A stretch of DNA of 64,000 nucleotides. Origin: Harmonia axyridis. Its lineage: Eukaryota > Arthropoda > Insecta > Coleoptera > Coccinellidae. This document shows, in pieces, positions 57,440-64,000 of the stretch. Position numbers and translations under genes: made by a program. The first letter of the stretch is position 1. Each line of letters opens with the position of its first letter. Below the pieces are notes generated by a model that saw only the letters and a program-made list of their open reading frames with translations, was not told the origin of the DNA and did not search any database. The stretch spans positions 46,035,720-46,099,719 of the forward strand of contig NC_059504.1 of the NCBI RefSeq assembly GCF_914767665.1, given 5' to 3'.

Positions 57440-57790
57440 CTCCTTTGTTAGCGCTAGATGGTCTTCATTACGTCACCCGAAAAGTTTTATTACTTTCCGC
57501 CTGGCAAACACCTGTCCGACCGTCTTCTACCAGACTCCCCCCCCTCCAGTCCCGGAAAAGCCAGCGGGAAGGCAATTTCCCGATGTTCAATATTTACCCC
57601 ACTCCGGGGTTGTTTGCCGGAACCGTCCAGTATCCGGCACTTGGTAGGACGATGGCGGATTTCTTCAATTAGCGAGAGAGTCGTTGAGGTGTGACATTTC
57701 CCGTCTTCTGGGACGGTTCTGTAACAGATTAGGGCGGGGGAAATTGAAATTTCTCGCGGTGTTCGAAAAAGAAGGTTTTCCCGGAATAAT
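57440..57790. other. CpG-rich unique tract
   Basis: GC-rich, non-repeated; frames of 75-128 codons overlap on both strands without a known domain. Confidence 0.35.
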
Positions 57791-57799
57791 TGATTGAGT

Positions 57800-58520
57800 T
57801 TTTTTTTTTTCATGTTCCTCGTCCGACATTTTTTAATTAGGACCGATTGGAATAGGTAGGGAGTGAAATCAAACAATCTACAACTACAAGATAGATTAGA
57901 AAATAAGTAAGAATATGAGAATATTTTATTGAGATTTCAAAATCGAGAATTCATACACACGTAATTTTTTTTTATCAAAACTGGAATTATGACTCTATAA
58001 TAAAGTCCTAATAAACAGCAACACTTGATATTTACAATAGTTTTGAGAGGGGTTTATACCACGTGGCATTCTCTACTCAGCGTTTTTGAAATCCCACTAC
58101 TTTTCAGGATGAGTGAAGCAAACTCAAACGTTCCTCTGATTTAGGTACCGTCCTTTTCTATTACATGCAAGAATTCACAACACGTTTTTACATCTTTATT
58201 TTCAGTTTCGGAAGAACCGCTTTTTCAGCCTATGACAAGACTTTTTGTATGTTATATTTTCATGTGAAAATTCATACAAATATTAATGTTTGTTCCAGAA
58301 GTTATTACTATACATATATGTTAAATAATCTAAAGTTTCTAATGTAAGGAATAATACTATCAGGATACAAAGTTTAGTATAAAAAACACAGTTGTGAGTT
58401 GAACTAACTAATACAGGATATATAACAGGATAATACTAATACAGTCGAAGTGATACCAGTGAGGGCCAGGGTGTGTTAGAGCGACGGTTCCTTGGTACCT
58501 GCCTGTAGATTGATTTCGAT
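57800..58520. other. No gene recognised
   Basis: AT-rich DNA leading to a truncated mariner. Confidence 0.4.
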
Positions 58521-58524
58521 CATA

Positions 58525-59270
58525 GGGACTCACGCCTGAACAACGCTTGCAAATAGTGCAAAATGAGATTGAAGTTATTTCCGATTTTCATAAGCGAATT
58601 TTGTATAGCGATGCACTTCTGGTTTAATGGCTACGTCAACAAACAAAACTGCCGCATTTGGAGTGAAGCTAATCCTCAAGTGTATGTCGAAACACCGTTA
58701 CATCCAGAAAAACTAACTGGTTGGTGCGCTTTATGGGCTGATGGAATCATTGGTCCGTACTTCTTCAAAAACGATGATGGCCAGAACGTTGCAGTCAATG
58801 GTGATCGTTATAGAGCCACGATTACTAACTTTTTCATTCCTGAATTGAACAACCATGATGTCCAGGAGCTGTGGTTCCAACAAGACGGCGCAACAAGTCA
58901 CACAGCTCATGCCACAATCGATTCATTGAAAGACACGTTTGGTCTTGTGATTTAACACCGCTTGACTACTTTCTGTGGGGCTTTGTAAAGTCATTGGTCT
59001 ATGCGGATAAGCCACAAACCCTTGACCATTTGGAGGACAACATTCGCCGTGTTATTGCCGATATACGGCCACAAATGTTGGAAAAAGTAATCGAAAATTG
59101 GACGTCCAGATTGGACTACATCCGAGCCAGCCGTGGCGGTCATATGCCAGAAATCATATTCTTAATGTTATGCCACAAGATTACCTTGCGGATAAATAAA
59201 ATTCATGTCAATCGAATAATCGTTGTTTTATTTCAATTTAAAGTTCTATAGCTCTAAAAAAAATACCCTT
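58525..59270 (+). mobile_element. DD41D mariner, internally and 5'-deleted, copy 6 (class B)
   Basis: TA is followed by GGG and then directly by ACTCACGCCTGAAC, so almost the whole left terminus, 5' UTR and start codon are missing while the first bases of the terminus remain. The right end keeps ATAGCTCTAAAAAAAATACC and TA. The internal junction is class B. Confidence 0.8.
58527..59170 (+). pseudogene. DD41D transposase, class B (copy 6)
   Basis: The frame runs from TPEQRLQIVQ through the class B junction into the catalytic domain. Five bases are lost at the first Asp (AGCGATGCACTTC) and about 30 bases between the second Asp and LTPLDYFLWG (FGLVI then a new frame). The normal stop is lost. 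Confidence 0.8.
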
Positions 59271-59274
59271 TAGA

Positions 59275-60080
59275 AATTTATATTGAAAATTCATTTTGTG
59301 TATCAATATTCGATTCATAATCTGTCATGAATAACGTCAGAAAGAGTAGGAAACAACTCACAAGAAGAACAAATAAACACTAATTCACTTTTATTCTCAG
59401 AACAAACACAGAATTTCAGATCAGAATTGAACACTTGCAACTTCTCCAAACTGATTTTCACTTAACATTATTTAAAAACTCAGGAAATGAACATCGGCAT
59501 GTATGAAACGATTCACTAAACATGTAACCATTAAATTAGTTCTGTCTGGCAAATACAATGCTATGCTGCCAATTCTCGTTGCCATGGCTTCGAATTAGCA
59601 GAGGCTGCGTCATAACTACATATTCATTCTTTTCGAATGTTTATTTTAGATTAAAAGTATCAAAACGCATACATAACCTCATGACCCAAAGCCATACTTT
59701 TTTTTCCAACGTTTCAGTTGCAAAGAGAAGCAGACAAAATTAGTTTTCCTAAAATGCTTCCAAACCTCACCCTCGGAATATGTATCGGTAGAATTCGGAA
59801 TAATTACGAAGTTTGCCAACACAGTCCAAGCCGAGCTCCCCCAAAAAGGAGATGGCATAGATCACAGAGCGAATACCTCGTCTGATTAAGTCCCAGAGTA
59901 CGATACGTGAGTCCGTATGGAAATTAATTCGTAAAAAGCTAAACGCCATTTGGTTACATGGTGAATACATTTCAGAGCAAGCAGGCATTTCAGATCGCCA
60001 GTTGGTGTTTCGGCAGGCAGAAACGGCATTGGCGTTCGTCCTTCGGACCCTTTGGGGTGAATCTAGGTCTCAAAATTTTC
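59275..60080. other. No gene recognised
   Basis: No frame with a known domain. Slightly GC-richer at 59,770-60,070. Confidence 0.4.
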
Positions 60081-60084
60081 AAAA

Positions 60085-60312
60085 ATGGGTTTCATAGCTT
60101 ACTCAATTTCAAAACTATGTATTGCTCATACTGTGGGAAATATTATTTCTCACGCCACTTTGCCCGCACCTCGCTTGGTAGACCAATGAAATTGGGCTTG
60201 AGTCGTTTCTATGGAAACGCAATAAATTAGCACATACTGTCAACGAAGGCCATTTTGTTGATTTGTTTCTATTCAATTACTTGAATTATTGAAATTTGTG
60301 CAGTTGTAGGAA
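60085..60312 (-). repeat. Repeat B, uninterrupted inverted copy
   Basis: The complement of this segment matches the B pieces at 20,283-21,525 but lacks both the 574-bp MITE and repeat X. It therefore shows what both insertion sites looked like before insertion. Confidence 0.7.
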
Positions 60313-60426
60313 AAGTATAGTGTGCAACATGTGGAGAAAGTACTTTTCTCCAGAGTGTGGAAGTTTGTGGCAGGAGCCTGAAAGGCGAGTGCCGCAAACA
60401 CACGAGCGAGAAAAGTACTTTCTCTA
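60313..60426 (+). repeat. Hairpin element A, copy 2
   Basis: AGAAAGTACTTTTCTC at 60,335-60,350 is perfectly complementary to 60,408-60,423. Inside are further stems: GTGTG/CACAC, TTTGTGGCA/TGCCGCAAA and GCC/GGC around a TGAAA loop. The segment could fold into one 89-nt hairpin. AGTATAGTGTGCAA at 60,314 recurs inverted at 60,831 just beyond repeat X, so X is inserted in the right arm of A. Confidence 0.65.
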
Positions 60427-60830
60427 ATTCTGTGGTTATTCCGTTCATTCCTCCACATCTTGTAGAACCAAATCGTGCGAGAATATATCAGAAACGCACA
60501 GTTTTCATGGTTATATTTTATTATTATATGTTGGTACTCTGAACTTTTCGCCACGGCTTTATCTGTCAATTCATCAATTTGCCTTAAAGAAATCAGTTCT
60601 GCCAACCAACATTTTTCAATGCAAATATCACTAAATGATATTTATGGAAATATTTCATTAATTTCAACAAAAATGCAATCAATTAGAGAAAATAATGTAT
60701 AATACTCGTTCAGAAGGCTAATTCTACCACTCGTTCATTCAAAAACTCGCCACTTCGTGGCTCGTTTTTGAATTTTGAACTCGTGGAAGAATAACAATGC
60801 CTTCCGCACTTGTATTATAAATAACTATTC
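60427..60830 (+). mobile_element. Hairpin-ended repeat (family X), copy 3
   Basis: Full-length copy preceded by TTTCTC and ended by TTC. The terminal hairpin is intact (around CGCCACTTCGTGGC). The minus-strand frame is the same as in copy 2. Confidence 0.75.
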
Positions 60831-60837
60831 TTGCACA

Positions 60838-61520
60838 CTATACTATTTCTACAAATATGGGTCTACAGGACGAACGTATAGGTATGCTGAATTTCATACG
60901 TGAAATACGTTTTTGTATTATGAAAGCCCTTCCAACATCCGAAGAGTTTCTCCACAGTAGAATATTATACGACAGGTGGCTGTAGACCATGCTATAATAG
61001 ATATTCATCAGTGACTCTGAAAGAAGTAAAGTTTTCACCCTATTTATGGCAAAATAAGAACTGTTCAGTTTTTTGCGAACAGAATCAATGTGCATACCCC
61101 ATTTCAAATTATTATCAAGGTGAATGCCAAGAAATTTAGTACCACTCTTAGATAGAATAGCACTATCCAAATGGCGAATCACCAGCGATCACTATGCATA
61201 ATTGTGAAATGGATACATTCGATTTTGTCGATATTGATCATTAAATTATTCTTATGACACCATTTCACAAAGCTCTGTAGTAGAAGCACACAGAGAGCCT
61301 GAAGTTCCTCGAATGTTGCGGCCGAAACTACTACCGAAGCATCATCAGCGAATAGACTCAAAAAAACCCTCTTAGACGAAATGCGTCTTTAGGTCAGCAA
61401 ATCCAGGAAAATAAAAGACTAAGTGAGCACACCAGTGTCTTAGACATCTTAGTGATATAAGAGTTCCGAGTACCAACATTCAATAATGAAATAGAACCAG
61501 GTGAGAAAAGTATACAGTTC
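60838..61520 (-). pseudogene. LINE reverse-transcriptase fragment (FADD motif)
   Basis: SLFADDASVVVSAATFEELQ (motif C with both Asps) is followed by LLQSFVKWCHKNNLMINIDK, then after a small break GTKFLGIHLDNNLKWGMHID and LSYNILLWRNSSDVGRA of the thumb/connection. The order is that of a CR1/RTE/Jockey-type RT on the minus strand. Motif B upstream is not recognisable, and stops lie at about 61,180 and 61,365. Confidence 0.75.
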
Positions 61521-61599
61521 GGCACTAGTTTGAAACTGAAGTTCCTACTTTTCTTCGAGAAAAACATGAATCATCGCGAACCAACAAGAATTCCAGTCA

Positions 61600-62065
61600 A
61601 TCATATAGAAGAGCACCATCCCCGTCGACCAATCAAAACACCAACCTTTACGCACCCAATAAATCACCCCAAAAACACGATCCGAATCGCATCAGAATGA
61701 TCGAGAGCCGGACCATACGCATTTTTCACCATGAGCGTTTCCGGGATATTTACCGGGATCCATATTTAACCGGGGGGACAAACGAGGCCGGACTATATTT
61801 TCGGGATTGGCAGGTAGCCGGAATTTCAATTGGTGAGGCTAGGGGTGTGCGGAGGGGCGAAGGGGTGTTTATGAACTCGATAATAATCGATGACTCGTTC
61901 GGTTCCGGGTCCTCGGATGTTGGGATCCGGAGGACGACGCGTGCAACGCGACGTTTCTCACTATACATCGCATCATCGAGTCCATTCCGGGTGTTTATGA
62001 CTCCTTCGGGGGGTTGAGAGGTTCAAAGGGTTGGGAAGTTAGGATCCGAGTAGGCCGGCGTTCGG
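61600..62065. other. CpG-rich unique tract
   Basis: GC-rich with paired overlapping frames (106 codons plus, 72 minus) without known domains. Confidence 0.35.
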
Positions 62066-62260
62066 AATTTACTGGAGTTAGTTGGCAGACTGATTTCCAT
62101 GCCTTTTGGTAGGTAGATATAATCATGTCTTGCTAGATGGAAGAGAGTTGTTTGTAGCCTGAGGAGTTTGTGAGGAGGATCAGCAGTGTAGAATGTAATA
62201 TTTTTTTTTAATAAATTAATTGATTACTTTATTGCCCTTGGAAACAGCATTCAACAGCTA

Positions 62261-63190
62261 AAGGATGTTTTTTTTAGAGCTATAGACCTTTAAATTGCAA
62301 TAAAACAACGATGGATTATTCGATTGACATGAATTTTATTCATCCGCAAGATAATCTTGTGGCATTACATTTTGAATATGATTTCTGGCATATGACCGCC
62401 ACGGCTGGCTCGGATGTAGTCCAATCTGGACGTCCAATTTTCGATGACTTTTTCCAACATTTGTGGCCGTATATCGGCAATAACACGATGAATGTTGTCT
62501 TCCAAATGGTCAAGGGTTTGTGGCTTATCCGCATAGACCAATGATTTTACATAGCCCCACAGAAAGTAGTCTAGCGGTGTTAAATCACAAGATCTTGGAG
62601 GCCAATTCACACGTCCAAAACGTGAAATTAGGCGGACACCAAACGTGTCTTTCAATAAATCGATTGTGGCACGAGCTGTGTGACATGTTGCGCCGTCTTG
62701 TTGGAACCACAGCTCCTGGACATCATGGTTGTTCAATTCAGGAATGGAAAAGTTAGTAATCATGGCTCTATACCGATCACCATTGACGTTCTGGCCATCA
62801 TCGTTTTTGAAGAAGTACGGACCAATGATTCCACCAGCCTATAAAGCGCACCAAACAGTCAGTTTTTCTGGATGTAACGGTGTTTCGACATACACTTGAG
62901 GATTAGCTTCACTCCAAATGCGGCAGTTTTGTTTGTTGACGTAGCCATTCAATCAGAAGTGCGCTTCATCGCTAAACAAAATAAAATGGACGTAGTGCGC
63001 GATATGTATTCCGCACAGAACCATTATTTTCGAAATAAATTTGCACTATTTGCAAGCGTTGTTCAGGCGTGAGTCTATTCATGAATTGCCTAACCAAACT
63101 GAGAATAAATCACTTGACAGCTGTTGAATCGGTCACCATCTTGAACAGAAATACCAATTTAAAGTTATATACCTCCAAAAAAAAACACCC
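62261..63190 (-). mobile_element. DD41D mariner, internally deleted, copy 7 (class A)
   Basis: TA precedes AAGGATGTTTTTTTTAGAGC, and the other end is the complement of TACCTCCAAAAAAAAACACCC minus its first base. The class A junction is preserved exactly (complement of AACAAAATAAAATGGACG). Confidence 0.85.
62365..63082 (-). pseudogene. DD41D transposase, class A (copy 7)
   Basis: A 132-codon frame at 62,365-62,763 carries QQDGATCHT and LTPLDYFLWGYVK (second and third Asp, 41 residues between) to the normal end IIFKM. A deletion of 6 bases in the NVTVNGDRY region and a stop at the W of LWAGGI break the upstream part. The DNA-binding part is removed by the class A deletion. Confidence 0.85.
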
Positions 63191-63399
63191 GTTATAAAGA
63201 GAAATTAAATGCAGATGAGTAGTCTTAGAGCATGGGAGAACAAAAAAGAATCTTTTTTCTTGCCACTATCTGGACTTTATGAAGAAGGGCACTTCAAAGA
63301 TTTCTTTAATCTAGAAATAGTCTACAGCTCGCCCTCCAGTTCCAGAGTTCTAAGGAACTCACAGTATTTTGGATGACTTCAAGGAGATTTTTTTCTCAC

Positions 63400-63620
63400 T
63401 TCAACAAGTCGATGTGGAAGCATAGCCGGGATATCCCCTTGATTTTCTGCACTTTAGATTATCGTAACGAACCGATTTTCCGTCTCCGGTCACAATGCGA
63501 TGCAGAAATCCTCACCTTATTTGCCTTGCAAGCAGCTGTTCACAAGCAAACAAACGTCGTTCATCATCTCTTGGCTTCAACTCGTACAGCACCAAATTTC
63601 GAAAAAGTATCGTTCAAATA
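63400..63620 (-). pseudogene. DD34D mariner transposase fragment
   Basis: The minus strand reads VLYELKPRDDERRLFACEQL, then GFLHRIVTGDGKSVRYDN and SRGYPGYA: the stretch up to and just past the first catalytic Asp (TGDE, here TGDG). It is related to the relic at 47.5 kb. The plus-strand 82-codon frame here is antisense. Confidence 0.7.
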
Positions 63621-63700
63621 AAATATCTCCATTTTGTTAAAATATGTCAGGTTATTTCTGAATCTATGATTGCTCCATCAATAATAATAATTATTTTCTC

Positions 63701-64000
63701 TTATTATGTGGTTATTCTGTTCATTCTTCCACATCTTGTAGAACAAAATCGTGCGAGAATATATCAGAAACGCACAGTTTTCATGGTTATATTTTATTAT
63801 TCTATGTTGGCACTCCGAACTTTCCGCCACGGCTTTATCTGTCAATTCATCAATTTGCCTTAAAGAAATCAGTTCTGCCAACCAACATTTTTCAATGCAA
63901 AAATCACTAAATTATATTTATGGAAATATTTCATTAATTTCAATGAAAATGCAATGAATTAGAGAAAATAATGTATAATATTCGTATAGAAGGCTCATTC
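63701..64000 (+). mobile_element. Hairpin-ended repeat (family X), copy 4, cut by window end
   Basis: Preceded by TTTTCTC; starts TTATTATGTGGTTATTCTG and runs to the end of the window, which cuts it inside the terminal hairpin. The minus-strand frame MAELISLRQIDELTD is retained. Confidence 0.75.

Noticed and set aside
57490..57876. 128-codon minus-strand frame
   Set aside because: Low-complexity N-terminus, no domain, and overlapping plus-strand frames of similar quality.

Overview
The window looks like AT-rich insect nuclear DNA. No intact host protein-coding gene could be recognised. Nearly everything identifiable is transposable-element DNA at different stages of decay: Tc1/mariner, hAT and MULE/Foldback-type DNA transposons, CR1/Jockey-type LINEs, MITEs, and satellites made from them. 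The rosa-like DD41D mariners and the LINE types fit an insect, possibly a beetle, but no taxon can be assigned from this sequence alone. Between the repeats lie CpG-rich, non-repeated, non-coding stretches of 300-600 bp. They suggest a gene-poor intergenic or intronic region that may hold regulatory DNA.

Layout. 0-7.4 kb: a tRNA-Thr-like locus, one mariner copy, two decayed LINE reverse-transcriptase fragments, MITEs and two CpG-rich tracts. 7.4-17.1 kb: a nested block. An old hAT element is split by a roughly 4.1 kb LINE (ORF1 with a PHD-type finger; ORF2 with endonuclease and reverse transcriptase). That LINE is split by a 4,679 bp Foldback-like element with a perfect 9-bp target duplication. 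A small hairpin-ended repeat is inserted separately in the same hAT. 17.1-27.5 kb: a mariner copy, LINE tails, a MITE with an identifiable empty site, a decayed transposase and an 854 bp inverted repeat. 28.9-39 kb: two related LINE 3' regions, a palindromic MITE array and a mariner copy. 39.8-54 kb: many decayed Tc1/mariner lineages, including a 1.27 kb element with 28-bp terminal inverted repeats and a transposase split by a second hAT copy. 54.4-57.4 kb: a 514-bp tandem array derived from the C-terminus of a LINE ORF2. 57.4-64 kb: CpG-rich tracts, two more mariners, LINE and DD34D mariner relics, and further copies of the hairpin-ended repeat.

The most notable object is the Foldback-like element at 9,591-14,269. 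Its arms carry 7 and 18 tandem monomers of exactly 144 bp in opposite orientation. Its core keeps a 102-codon open frame with a C4HC3 (PHD-spaced) zinc finger followed by a polyadenylation signal. Removing the element plus one target-site copy rejoins the LINE ORF2 in frame (905 codons including stop). The seven DD41D mariners fall into at least two deletion classes that share junctions, so internally deleted forms were themselves copied, presumably by a transposase supplied from elsewhere.
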